From the NCBI GenBank assembly GCA_009835985.1, contig VXWI01000036.1, positions 1-64,000 of the forward strand: DNA of 64,000 nt. Reading direction: 5' to 3'. The stretch is from Acidobacteriota bacterium (lineage in GTDB: Bacteria; Acidobacteriota; Vicinamibacteria; Marinacidobacterales; Marinacidobacteraceae). Each line of letters begins with the position of its first letter. Positions within the stretch are counted from its first letter, which is position 1. The notes beneath the pieces were generated by a model. The model saw only the letters and a list, made by a program, of their open reading frames with translations. It did no database searches and was not told the DNA's origin. The translations under genes were made by a program, and so were the position numbers. Of the stretch, positions 47,572-56,598 are shown one piece after another.

Positions 47572-47678
47572 GCGCGGGTCTCGGGCTCCCGCGCGGCCCC
47601 CACCGGGAGAACTGGCCGCCGGCTGAAGCCGGCGTTCCAAGCCCCCGCGCCATGCCGTCCGGAGGCTGGCGCTCCGAG
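47572..47678 (+). repeat. REP/BIME-like cluster F (composite plus second module)
   Basis: CGCGGGTCTCGGGCTCCCGCGCGG hairpin, then CCCCCACCGGGAGAACTGGCCGCCGGCTGAAGCCGGCGTTCCAAGCC (47597-47642), then ATGCCGTCCGGAGGCTGGCGCTCCGAGCG. Confidence 0.82.
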
Positions 47679-47683
47679 CGCCG

Positions 47684-50600
47684 TCAGTTCTCCTCCGTGG
47701 CGACGAGCACCGCCGGGACCCCGAGGCTCGCAACCCGCTCGTTGAACGGATTCAGGTGCTCGGACATGGCGGCCTCGAGGTCCGCGTGGATGGCGTCGAG
47801 CTCGGGCTTCAGGTCGTCGAAGCGCTCGTAGGCGCCTGCGGTCGGCTCATAGTCCCCCTGCACGATGTAGCCGTAGAGCGTCACCAACTGGTTGTCGATC
47901 TGCGGCGGGAAGTTGATCGGGTCCTGCGACGACTTGCTGTTCGTCTGCGTAATCGTTTCCTCGATCTCCGTCAGGCGATCCGTGAGCGCCTCGCTGAGGG
48001 TCCCGAGCTCCTCGTCCGCCTTGCCGGCCTTCCGGAGCCTCCCGACGATGTCGCCCGCCTGGGACTTGACGTCGCGGAGCCGGTTGAGCGCGTCGAAGAG
48101 CTTCGTGATCTCGCCGGCAACGGTCTCGCCGAGCTCACGCTGCTTCGCGAGGTCGTCGGCGGTGGAAGAGAGGTTCGGATTCATCGCCACCTCGAGCGGC
48201 TGCGTGTGGGTCTCCTCCCCGACCGTGAGGCGAACCTCGTAGGTTCCCGGGACCACCGAGAGTCCCGGCGTGCCGCCCCAGTGGACCACCCCGGCCGGGC
48301 GCTGGATGCCCTCGCTGCGCAGGTTCCAGCGGAACGAGTTGAGCCCCGCCGCGGCGGGGAGCCGGGCGCGCGGACCTCCGCCGAAGAAAGCCGCAAACGG
48401 CGAGACCGGGCCGGTCGGAGCCGCCGCCCCGGGCTGCCCGGTGACCTTCCGCACCGAGTTGCCGTCCGAGTCCAGGATCTCCAGGGTGATCGCGGAGTCC
48501 GGCTGCTCTTTCAGGTGATACCGGATCTCCGCCGCACTGCCGAAGCCGCCCCGGTACGCGGTCCGGGGGGCATAGAGGACAGAGGCCGCCGCCATCGTCT
48601 CGTCGGTGACCTGGTGGAGCGGGCTCAGGTCGTCGAGCACCCAGAAGGACCGGCCCTGGGTCGCGATCACGAGGTCTTTCCGGTGCACCTGCAGATCGGT
48701 GATCGGGCTTACCGGGAGGTTGTTCTGGAAGCGCTGCCAGTGGGCGCCGTCGTCGAACGAGACGTAGAGCCCGAACTCGGTTCCCGCGTAGAGCAGTCCC
48801 TTGCGGTCGTGATCCTCGCGGATGGCGCGAGTGAAGTGCGTCGGCGGAATGCCGTTCGTCCCGTCGGTCAGCAGGTCCCAGCTCTCCCCGGAGTCGTTGG
48901 TCCGGAAGATGTAGGGCCGGAAGTCATTCTCCCGGTAGCGGTACACCGCGATGAACACCCGCGCGGGATCGTGGGAGGACATCTCGATGACGTTGACCGT
49001 GCCCCCTGCCGGCATGTCGTCGGGAGTGATCTCGGTCCACGTGTCGCCGCGGTCGCGGGAGATGTGCACGCGGCCGTCGTCACTGCCCGCCCACAGCTCG
49101 GCGGGCGTGTGCGGCGACTCCTCGAACGAGAAGAGGGTGTTGTAGACCTCGACACCGGTGTTGTCGCGGGTGATCGGTCCCCCGGCGTAGTCCTGGTGCT
49201 CGGGGTTGTTGGTGGTCAGGTCGGGGCTGATCACCTGCCAGCTCTGGCCCTGGTCTCGGGACATGTGGACCACTTGCGAGGCGTGGTAGAGGATGTCCGG
49301 GTCGTGCGGAGAGAGCCGGATCGGGGCGTTCCACTGGAAGCGGTAGTTGAGATCCCGGGCCGCCTGGCCGAGCTGGAGCTGCGGGTAGTGGAGGATCTGC
49401 CGGAATTCACCGGTCCTCCGGTTCACGCGCGTGATGGAACCGCCGTAGCAGCCCGCGTAAATGATGTCGGGGTCGCGGGGATCCACTGCGATGTGGCCGC
49501 TCTCGCAGCCACCGACCTGGTACCAATCGCGAACCACGGTGAAGCCGCTCCGTGACGGCACCGAGATGGTGCTGTTGTCCTGCTGCGACCCGTAGATCCG
49601 GTAGGGCCACTGGTCGTCGACGTACACCCGGTACATCTCGGAGGTTTCCTGCCCCATCTGGTCGGTCCAGCTCTTCCCGCCGTCGAACGACACGTTGGCG
49701 CCGCCGTCGTTGGCGTTGATCATGTTGAGCGGGTTGTCCGGGTTGATCCAGAGGTCGTGGTTGTCGCCATGCGGCACCCGGATGCGCTCGGGGAACGTCC
49801 GTCCCCCGTCAATCGACTTGTGGAAGGCCACGTTCAGCACGTAGACGGTGTTCTCATCGTGGGTGTCGGCGTAGAGGTGGATGTAGTACCAAGGGCGCTG
49901 CCGGAGGGCCGCGTCACCGTTGATCCGGGTGAACGATTCGCCGCCGTCATCCGAGCGGTACAACCCGCCGCGCTCCCCTTCGGCTTCGAGGAGAACCCAG
50001 ACGCGGTCCGAGTTCGCCGCGGAAATGGCGACCGCGGTCTTCCCGATCATCCCGGAGGGAAGCCCGTTCTCCACCCGCTCCCAGGTGTCCCCGCCGTCGC
50101 GGCTGCGGAAGATCCCGCCGTCCTCGCTGCCCGAGATCATGGTCCACGGCTTCCGCTCGGCGCGCCACGCTCCTGCGTAGAGGATGCGCGGGTTGTTGGG
50201 ATCCATCTGGATCTCCACGAAACCGGTGCGGTCGGAGATGTGGAGCACCCGCTCCCAGGTCTGGCCGCCGTCCTTCGTCCGGAAGATGCCGCGCTCGTCG
50301 TTGGGGCCGAAGATGTACCCGAGCGCCGCCGCGTACACGAGGTCGGGATCCTCCGGGTGGATCGCGAGGGCGCCGATCTGGCCCGCGTGCCGGAGCCCCA
50401 CGTGCTCCCACGTCTTGCCCGCGTCGTCGGAGCGGTACATGCCGTCACCGACCGAGATGTTTCCCCGGGTCGAGGCGGAACCGGTGCCCACATAGATGAC
50501 GTTGGTGTCCGAGGGGGCCACCCGGACGGAGCCCACCGAGCCGACGCCGAAGAAGCCGTCGCTGACGTTCGTCCAGCTGTGCCCGGCGTCGGTCGTCTTG

Positions 50601-50866
50601 AAGACGCCCCCGCCGGTGCCGCCGAAGTAGTAGGTCAGCGGATCGCCCGGAACTCCCGTCGCCGCGGTGGAGCGCCCGCCACGGGTGAAACCGACGGAGC
50701 GGAACCGCATGTCCTCGTAGTACTCCGGCGGGACCGTGACGTTCGCTTCATCGAAGTGCTCGTCGTAGTCGCGATGACTCCCCTGCCCCAGCGCGAACGG
50801 CGCGGCGAGCAACACGGCCATGGCAAGCGCCGCAGAAATGCGAAGAAATCGTCCAATGTGCATCAA
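47684..50866 (-). CDS. VPS10/sortilin-domain BNR-repeat beta-propeller exported protein (second copy)
   Basis: Signal peptide; TTDAGHSWTNV, SDDAGKTWEHV, TKDGGQTWERV, SRDGGDTWERV, SRDRGDTWTEI Asp-box repeats. Confidence 0.9.
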   Translation of the reverse strand: MMHIGRFLRISAALAMAVLLAAPFALGQGSHRDYDEHFDEANVTVPPEYYEDMRFRSVGFTRGGRSTAATGVPGDPLTYYFGGTGGGVFKTTDAGHSWTNVSDGFFGVGSVGSVRVAPSDTNVIYVGTGSASTRGNISVGDGMYRSDDAGKTWEHVGLRHAGQIGALAIHPEDPDLVYAAALGYIFGPNDERGIFRTKDGGQTWERVLHISDRTGFVEIQMDPNNPRILYAGAWRAERKPWTMISGSEDGGIFRSRDGGDTWERVENGLPSGMIGKTAVAISAANSDRVWVLLEAEGERGGLYRSDDGGESFTRINGDAALRQRPWYYIHLYADTHDENTVYVLNVAFHKSIDGGRTFPERIRVPHGDNHDLWINPDNPLNMINANDGGANVSFDGGKSWTDQMGQETSEMYRVYVDDQWPYRIYGSQQDNSTISVPSRSGFTVVRDWYQVGGCESGHIAVDPRDPDIIYAGCYGGSITRVNRRTGEFRQILHYPQLQLGQAARDLNYRFQWNAPIRLSPHDPDILYHASQVVHMSRDQGQSWQVISPDLTTNNPEHQDYAGGPITRDNTGVEVYNTLFSFEESPHTPAELWAGSDDGRVHISRDRGDTWTEITPDDMPAGGTVNVIEMSSHDPARVFIAVYRYRENDFRPYIFRTNDSGESWDLLTDGTNGIPPTHFTRAIREDHDRKGLLYAGTEFGLYVSFDDGAHWQRFQNNLPVSPITDLQVHRKDLVIATQGRSFWVLDDLSPLHQVTDETMAAASVLYAPRTAYRGGFGSAAEIRYHLKEQPDSAITLEILDSDGNSVRKVTGQPGAAAPTGPVSPFAAFFGGGPRARLPAAAGLNSFRWNLRSEGIQRPAGVVHWGGTPGLSVVPGTYEVRLTVGEETHTQPLEVAMNPNLSSTADDLAKQRELGETVAGEITKLFDALNRLRDVKSQAGDIVGRLRKAGKADEELGTLSEALTDRLTEIEETITQTNSKSSQDPINFPPQIDNQLVTLYGYIVQGDYEPTAGAYERFDDLKPELDAIHADLEAAMSEHLNPFNERVASLGVPAVLVATEEN

Positions 50867-50927
50867 GAGGTCCCCCCGGGAACGAGCCGGTCAGTTTACC
50901 GGGGAGCGCGGGGCGCAGGGTCTCGGC

Positions 50928-51875
50928 TCAGTCACCCGGCGTCTCGCGAAACGCGACGATCTCGTCGAGCCGCGAAGCTCCGAGAGCCGCCATGACCAGG
51001 CGGTCCACGCCCAGCGCCACCCCCGAGCAGCGCGGGATGCCCGGATGCTCGAGGGCAGCCAGGAATCGCCCGTCGGGGTGGGCGGCGGGCTTTCCGGCCC
51101 GCGCCCGCGCCCGGTTCTCGGCCGCGAAGCGCCGGCGGTGCTCCTCCGGGTCCTGCAACTCGTCGTAGCCGTTCGCGAGTTCGAGTCCGGCCCAGAAGAC
51201 CTCGAATCGCTCCGCGGTCCGGGAATCGTCGTCGCTCAGCCGGGCGAGCGCCGCCAGGGGAGCCGGAAACCGGGTCACGATCGTGGGGACCCCCGCCCCG
51301 AGACCGGGTTCCACGAGCCGTGAGAACAGGTAGTCGAGGGCCGCGGCGCGGTCATCGGGACGACCCGGGTAGCCGTGCGCTTCGGCCAGCGTCACCAGGC
51401 GGTCCTCGGCCGCCGTCAGCGGGTCCACCCCGGCAGCGGCGAGGAAGAGCTCCCGGTAGGTGCGCCGCTCGGCCGGGAGCGTGCCCAGGATGTCTCCCAG
51501 CAGCAGGTCCATTTCCGTCAGCAATCCATCGAGCGGACCCATGCGGTACCACTCGGCGATCGTGAACTCGACCGCGTGGTGCCGTCCCGACTCCCCCGCG
51601 CGAAACGCCTTGACGATCTGGAAGATGGGACCGCTTCCCGCCGCCAGCAGGCGCTTCATGGCGAACTCCGGCGAGGTGTGGAGGAAGCCCCCGGCCGCGG
51701 GCACCGACTCCAGATGCCGATCGGGTGTGGCGTGCGGCCCGAGGATCGGGGTCTCGACCTCCAGGTAACCCCGGGCGGTGAGAAAGGCCCGCAACCGGGC
51801 GACGAGTCCGGAGCGCTCCCGCAGGTTCCCGAGGGACGCGGCGGGGCCCCACCCGGGACTGCCCGTGCCGGTCAG
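50928..51875 (-). CDS. epmA: EF-P--(R)-beta-lysine ligase (EpmA/PoxA/GenX)
   Basis: [92 protein letters not shown] start at 51875 proposed by comparison with the EpmA N-terminus. Confidence 0.9.
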   Translation of the reverse strand: MTGTGSPGWGPAASLGNLRERSGLVARLRAFLTARGYLEVETPILGPHATPDRHLESVPAAGGFLHTSPEFAMKRLLAAGSGPIFQIVKAFRAGESGRHHAVEFTIAEWYRMGPLDGLLTEMDLLLGDILGTLPAERRTYRELFLAAAGVDPLTAAEDRLVTLAEAHGYPGRPDDRAAALDYLFSRLVEPGLGAGVPTIVTRFPAPLAALARLSDDDSRTAERFEVFWAGLELANGYDELQDPEEHRRRFAAENRARARAGKPAAHPDGRFLAALEHPGIPRCSGVALGVDRLVMAALGASRLDEIVAFRETPGD

Positions 51876-52444
51876 TTCTTTACCCGGGAAACGTACTCGC
51901 CGGTGCGGGTATCCAGGCGGAGCGTCTCGTCCACCTCGATGAACAGGGGCACCCGCACGACCGCACCGGTTTCGAGGGTCGCGTTCTTGGACCCCCCGGT
52001 CGCCGTGTCGCCGCGGATCCCGGGTTCGGTCTCCACCACTTTCAGGTCCACGAAGTGCGGCGGGTGAATGAGGAGGATCGCGTCGTTGTAGAGCGTGACG
52101 CCGCAGGTCATCCCCTGGAGCAGCCACTTCTCGTGGCCGCCGAGCGCCGATTTCGCCGCCGAGTACTGCTCGTACGTGTTGGGGTCCATGAAGTGCCAGT
52201 CGCCGCCGTCGCTGTAGAGGAACTCCATCTCGGTGTCGAGCACGTCGGCCGCTTCCACTTTCTCGCCCGACTTGAACGTCTTGTCGAGGACCCGGCCGGT
52301 CTTGAGGTTCCGGTAGCGGATCCGGGTGAACGCCTGCCCCTTCCCGGGCTTCACGAACTCGCAGTCCAACAGGACGCACGGATCGGAATCGAGCAGCACC
52401 TTGAGCCCGCTGCGGAACTCGTTTGTCGCGTAGGTGTTGGCCAA
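51872..52444 (-). CDS. efp: Elongation factor P
   Basis: [72 protein letters not shown]. Start codon is TTG (52444) with GAAGGGAG upstream. Confidence 0.96.
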   Translation of the reverse strand: MANTYATNEFRSGLKVLLDSDPCVLLDCEFVKPGKGQAFTRIRYRNLKTGRVLDKTFKSGEKVEAADVLDTEMEFLYSDGGDWHFMDPNTYEQYSAAKSALGGHEKWLLQGMTCGVTLYNDAILLIHPPHFVDLKVVETEPGIRGDTATGGSKNATLETGAVVRVPLFIEVDETLRLDTRTGEYVSRVKN

Positions 52445-52467
52445 GGAATCGCTCCCTTCAGGGGTCT

Positions 52468-52650
52468 AGCAGCCTGTGGATAAAGTGGCGTGAGTACCGA
52501 GAATGCCGAGGCGCCCGGCTGACAAGGCGCGTGAGGGAGGAATACCGAGTGTATTCCGACCGAAACGCAACGCAGAGCGCCTCGTAGAGGCGCGGTTCAG
52601 GCGGGATGCATCGGCGTTCGAATGCCGCGTGACTTTGTCCACAGGCTGCT
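52468..52650 (+). repeat. MITE-like element, full-length copy 1 (~183 bp)
   Basis: Terminal inverted repeats AGCAGCCTGTGGATAAAGT / ACTTTGTCCACAGGCTGCT (18/19 paired) and internal stems GGAATAC-N5-GTATTCC and GCGCCTC-N3-GAGGCGC; second copy at 34738-34872. Confidence 0.88.
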
Positions 52651-52718
52651 GGGTGGCCCGAATCGTACCAACGGGGGCGCGGCGCGCGGTCGGCGGTGCC
52701 CGAGTGGAGCCGACGGTC

Positions 52719-53954
52719 CTACACCTCGGTCAGGAGGTGCCCCATGCGCTCCTTCTTGGTGCGCAGGTACTCGCGGGAGTACTTGTTCGCCGGAACCTCG
52801 ATGGCGACCCGCTCCTCGATCACGAGCCCGTGGGCCTCGAGCGCGACGAACTTCCGCGGGTTGTTGGTCAGCAGACGAATCCGTCCGACGCCAAGGTCCC
52901 GGAGAATCTGGGCGCCGACGCCGTACTCGCGCTGGTCGGCCCGGAAGCCGAGGTGGGTGTTCGCGTCCACCGTGTCGAGGCCACCGTCCTGGGCCGCGTA
53001 CGCCCGCAGTTTGTTGACCAGCCCGATGCCCCTTCCCTCCTGGTTCAGGTAGAGCAGCACCCCGGCGCCCTCTTCCCCGATCCGGGCCAGCGCCGCCTCG
53101 AGCTGCGGGCCGCAGTCGCACCGCAGCGATCCGAAGACCTCTCCGGTCAGGCATTGGCTGTGGACGCGCAGCAGGACCGGCGTGTCCGGCCGGGCTTCGC
53201 CGAGCTGGAGAACCAGGTGCTTGGTCCCGTCGAGGGTGTTCTCGTAGGCGACCGTGCGGAACTCGCCGAACCGGGTCGGTAGTACGGTGGATGCCAAGCG
53301 CCGCACCAGGGACTCGGTGCGGAGCCGGTAGCGGATCAGGTCCGCGACGCTCACGATCGCCATCCCGTGCTTCCCGGCGAAGGCCAGGAGGTCCGGAAGG
53401 CGGGCCATCGTGCCGTCTTCCTTCATCACCTCGCAGATGACCGCGGCGGGGTAGAGCCCGGCGATTCGCGCCAGGTCCACACCGGCCTCGGTCTGTCCCG
53501 CCCGCTGCAGCACCCCACCGGGGCGGGCGCGGAGCGGGAACACGTGGCCTGGCCGGACCAGGTCGGACGGCTGCGTTTCCTCGCGGATCGCGACCTGGAC
53601 GGTCCGGGCTCGATCCGCGGCGGAGATTCCGGTCGTCACCCCATCCCTTGCCTCGATGGAGACGCAGAACGCCGTCTCGTGCACCGAGGTGTTGTCCCGG
53701 ACCATCAGCGGGATGTCCAACTCGTCGAGGCGTTCCCCGGTCATGGGCATGCAGATGAGGCCGCGACCGTGCGTGGCCATGAAGTTGATGGCTTCGGGAG
53801 TGACCTTTTCGGCGGCGATCGTCAGGTCGCCCTCGTTTTCGCGGTCCTCGTCGTCGACGACGATGACCATGCGTCCGGCGGCAACCTCGGAGACCGCCCG
53901 CTCCACCGGCCACAACGCCGTGGATTCGCTCTTTCCCGTGTCAACCACGCGCAC
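52719..53954 (-). CDS. ribBA: Bifunctional 3,4-DHBP synthase / GTP cyclohydrolase II
   Basis: [91 protein letters not shown] start 53954 or 53948. Confidence 0.95.
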   Translation of the reverse strand: MRVVDTGKSESTALWPVERAVSEVAAGRMVIVVDDEDRENEGDLTIAAEKVTPEAINFMATHGRGLICMPMTGERLDELDIPLMVRDNTSVHETAFCVSIEARDGVTTGISAADRARTVQVAIREETQPSDLVRPGHVFPLRARPGGVLQRAGQTEAGVDLARIAGLYPAAVICEVMKEDGTMARLPDLLAFAGKHGMAIVSVADLIRYRLRTESLVRRLASTVLPTRFGEFRTVAYENTLDGTKHLVLQLGEARPDTPVLLRVHSQCLTGEVFGSLRCDCGPQLEAALARIGEEGAGVLLYLNQEGRGIGLVNKLRAYAAQDGGLDTVDANTHLGFRADQREYGVGAQILRDLGVGRIRLLTNNPRKFVALEAHGLVIEERVAIEVPANKYSREYLRTKKERMGHLLTEV

Positions 53955-54007
53955 AACACCTCGTCGGGCCCGGGGGCCCTCGTCCGGAAACCGTCTCGAA
54001 AAGGAGT

Positions 54008-54637
54008 TTAGCCCTCGTCCGGGGTCGCCTGACCGGGACCGGGTGCGGAATCCTGGACCAGCCCGGCGACGTACTTCGCCAGGATGTCGTACTCCAGGTT
54101 GACGCGGTCCCCTTTCCGGAGCGCCCCGAGGGTGGTTGCCGTGCGCGTATACGGAATCAGCATGACGCCGAAACACCCCTCGCCAGGCGAAGCGGCCGCC
54201 ACCGTCAGGCTGACCCCGTCGATCGCAACCGAACCCTTGCGGACGATCCAGCGGGACTCGCGGTGCCGGATCCTCAACCGGTAGTCGTCGTCGGAACCCC
54301 CGGCCTCCACCACCTCGCCGCGACCGTCCACGTGTCCCTGGACAAAATGCCCGCCCAGACGGTCCGACGCGCGCAGGGGCAACTCCAGGTTGACCCGGCT
54401 CCCCGGCCGCAGGTCCCCGAGCGTCGTCACGGAGAGCGTCTCGGCCGCAACTTCGAAGGACGCGGATGCGGGCTGGACCGACACCGCGGTCAGGCAGACC
54501 CCGGACACCGCGACGCTGTCGCCGACCGAGAGCCCCGAGACCTCGCCGCCGCCATGCCCCACGGTGAGAAGTCGTCCGGCCGCGAGGTCGCGGACCGCGT
54601 GCACCTCGCCGACCGCGATGACGAGTCCCGTGAACAT
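54008..54637 (-). CDS. ribE: Riboflavin synthase alpha subunit
   Basis: [69 protein letters not shown]. Confidence 0.95.
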   Translation of the reverse strand: MFTGLVIAVGEVHAVRDLAAGRLLTVGHGGGEVSGLSVGDSVAVSGVCLTAVSVQPASASFEVAAETLSVTTLGDLRPGSRVNLELPLRASDRLGGHFVQGHVDGRGEVVEAGGSDDDYRLRIRHRESRWIVRKGSVAIDGVSLTVAAASPGEGCFGVMLIPYTRTATTLGALRKGDRVNLEYDILAKYVAGLVQDSAPGPGQATPDEG

Positions 54638-54759
54638 GCGGCTGGGAGATTGCCCGATCCTCCCCCAATCGCGCAAGGAGGCGCTGAGACGCCGGGCGTC
54701 TCCGCTGCCTCGGCGCCCACGCGACCTCGATCGGGGCTCATCGCCATACGATCCCCTCC

Positions 54760-55899
54760 GTGGACGATCGCTTCATGCGGCGGGCCCTCGAACTCGCCCG
54801 GCTCGGCCAGTACACCGCCCCGCCCAACCCGGCGGTGGGCGCCGTCCTCGTCCGCGATGGACGGGTCCTCGCCGAGGGCTTCCACGCCCGCGCCGGCCGT
54901 CCGCATGCGGAGGCGCAGGTGCTCACGGTGGGACAGGCGGCGCGGGGCGCGACGCTCTACGTCAATCTGGAACCCTGCTGTCACGTCGGACGGACCCCGC
55001 CGTGCGCCGAACGGATCATCGCCTCGGGAGTGCGGCGCGTCGTGGCATCCCATCCCGACCCGGACCCGAGAGTGCGCGGCGGAGGTTTCGATCGCCTGCG
55101 GGACGCCGGCGTCGAGGTGACGACGGGCGTCCTCCGCGAGGAGGCGCAGGACCTGAATCCATCGTTCTTCAAGTTCCTCCTGTCCGGCACGCCGTGGGTA
55201 ACGGTGAAGGCCGCGGTCTCCGTGGATGGAGTCATGGCCCCGCCCGGGACCCGCTGGATCACCCGCCCGCGCAGCCGCCGTCATGGCCGAGTCCTGCGCC
55301 GGGAGAACGACGCCATCCTCACCGGAATCGCGACCGTGACGGCCGACGACCCCCTGCTGACGCCCCGGCCCCGGCGCGGATCCCGTCCCCTGCTCCGGGT
55401 GGTCCTCGACCCCAGCCTCCGGATCTCCCCCGAGGCGCGGCTCCTGCGTGGCCTCGACCGGGACCCGGTGCTCGTCATCTGTGCGCCCGGCGCACCCGTG
55501 GCGGCCCGCCACCGCCTCGAGCACCTGGGCGTCGAGGTCATCGAGGCGGAGGTGGACAGCGACGCGGACCCCTCGAAGGGGGAGGTCACCCAGCCGATCG
55601 CTCTCGCAGCGGTGCTGGCCGAAGTAGGTCGCCGCGGCGCGCACACCCTGCTGGTCGAGGCGGGTCCCCGGCTCACGTCGGCATTCCTGCAGCAGGGGCT
55701 GGCCGACCGGCTGGTGCTCTACCTGGCCCCGCGGTTCCTGGGTCGTGCGGAGGGAACCGGACTCTTCGACGCTACCCGGGCGCCAGCCGGCGCGCGTCGC
55801 GAGTTGCCACCCGTTCAGCCCAAGCCTCGCTCGGCGCGCTACGCCTGCCTAGGACCCGACCTCCTCGCCGACTTCCGGCTGGTGGAGCGACGGGGGTAA
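54760..55899 (+). CDS. ribD: Bifunctional riboflavin deaminase/reductase
   Basis: DRFMRRALELARLGQYTAPPNPAVGAVLV, HAEAQVL, TLYVNLEPCCHVGRTPPCAERII, VTVKAAVSVDGVMAPPGTRWIT; GTG start. Confidence 0.95.
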   Translation: MDDRFMRRALELARLGQYTAPPNPAVGAVLVRDGRVLAEGFHARAGRPHAEAQVLTVGQAARGATLYVNLEPCCHVGRTPPCAERIIASGVRRVVASHPDPDPRVRGGGFDRLRDAGVEVTTGVLREEAQDLNPSFFKFLLSGTPWVTVKAAVSVDGVMAPPGTRWITRPRSRRHGRVLRRENDAILTGIATVTADDPLLTPRPRRGSRPLLRVVLDPSLRISPEARLLRGLDRDPVLVICAPGAPVAARHRLEHLGVEVIEAEVDSDADPSKGEVTQPIALAAVLAEVGRRGAHTLLVEAGPRLTSAFLQQGLADRLVLYLAPRFLGRAEGTGLFDATRAPAGARRELPPVQPKPRSARYACLGPDLLADFRLVERRG

Positions 55900-55923
55900 C
55901 GGCCATCAGACGCGGACGTCCGG

Positions 55924-56580
55924 TCAGCCCCTCGTCAGGGGGAAACGCTCGAGACGTTCATAGACCGCTCCGGCCGGACGGAGCACGCTGGCGAAGAGAC
56001 CGAACTCCCCCGCTTCGAACCCGGAGGACCAGGCGGCATCCGGCGCCCGCGGCCGGGCGGCATCCAGGTCCCCGGCCGAAAGACGCGAGGGGACCCGCAG
56101 GCGGCCAAGCGTCACATGGGGAACGAAGGGCCGTGTTTCCGGAGGGAGGCCGAGGTCGCGGGCAACCGACTCGACCCCCCGCTGCAGGGGAAGGAGCCGT
56201 CCGGGATCGCCCTCCGGAACTCCGTCCTCAGTGAGCCGCACCCAGACAATCCGGGCGCGGCGGAGCGAGCCGAATGCCGAGACCTCGGCCGCCTTCAGCG
56301 TCAGAGGCCCCGGGGAACAGGCCTCGAGGCGCTCCCGGAGGAGCGCCGCGATGCGCTCGCGGTCAACCGGGCCCCCTTCCGGGCCGAAGAACCGCAGGGT
56401 GAGATGGAGGTTCTCGGGAGGAACGCGGCGGAAGACGGAAGACGGCAGCAGCCGGGCGATCGCTCCCGAGGCGGCGAAGAGTTCGTGGCGGAGCGATCCG
56501 GGGAGCGGCAGCGCAGCAAACAGCCGCGGTCCCCGGGCGGCGCCTCCGGGCTTTCGCGCGACCGCCCCGGCCTTTCGCAT
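55924..56580 (-). CDS. thpR: RNA 2',3'-cyclic phosphodiesterase (2H family)
   Basis: RLFAALPLP, two HxTL motifs (ENLHLTLRFFG; FVPHVTLGRL). Confidence 0.87.
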   Translation of the reverse strand: MRKAGAVARKPGGAARGPRLFAALPLPGSLRHELFAASGAIARLLPSSVFRRVPPENLHLTLRFFGPEGGPVDRERIAALLRERLEACSPGPLTLKAAEVSAFGSLRRARIVWVRLTEDGVPEGDPGRLLPLQRGVESVARDLGLPPETRPFVPHVTLGRLRVPSRLSAGDLDAARPRAPDAAWSSGFEAGEFGLFASVLRPAGAVYERLERFPLTRG

Positions 56581-56598
56581 TGCCGCAACCGGTTCCGG

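Noticed and set aside
54638-54759. Possible FMN riboswitch between ribE and ribD
   Set aside because: No conserved RFN-element blocks recognised in the 122-bp divergent gap.
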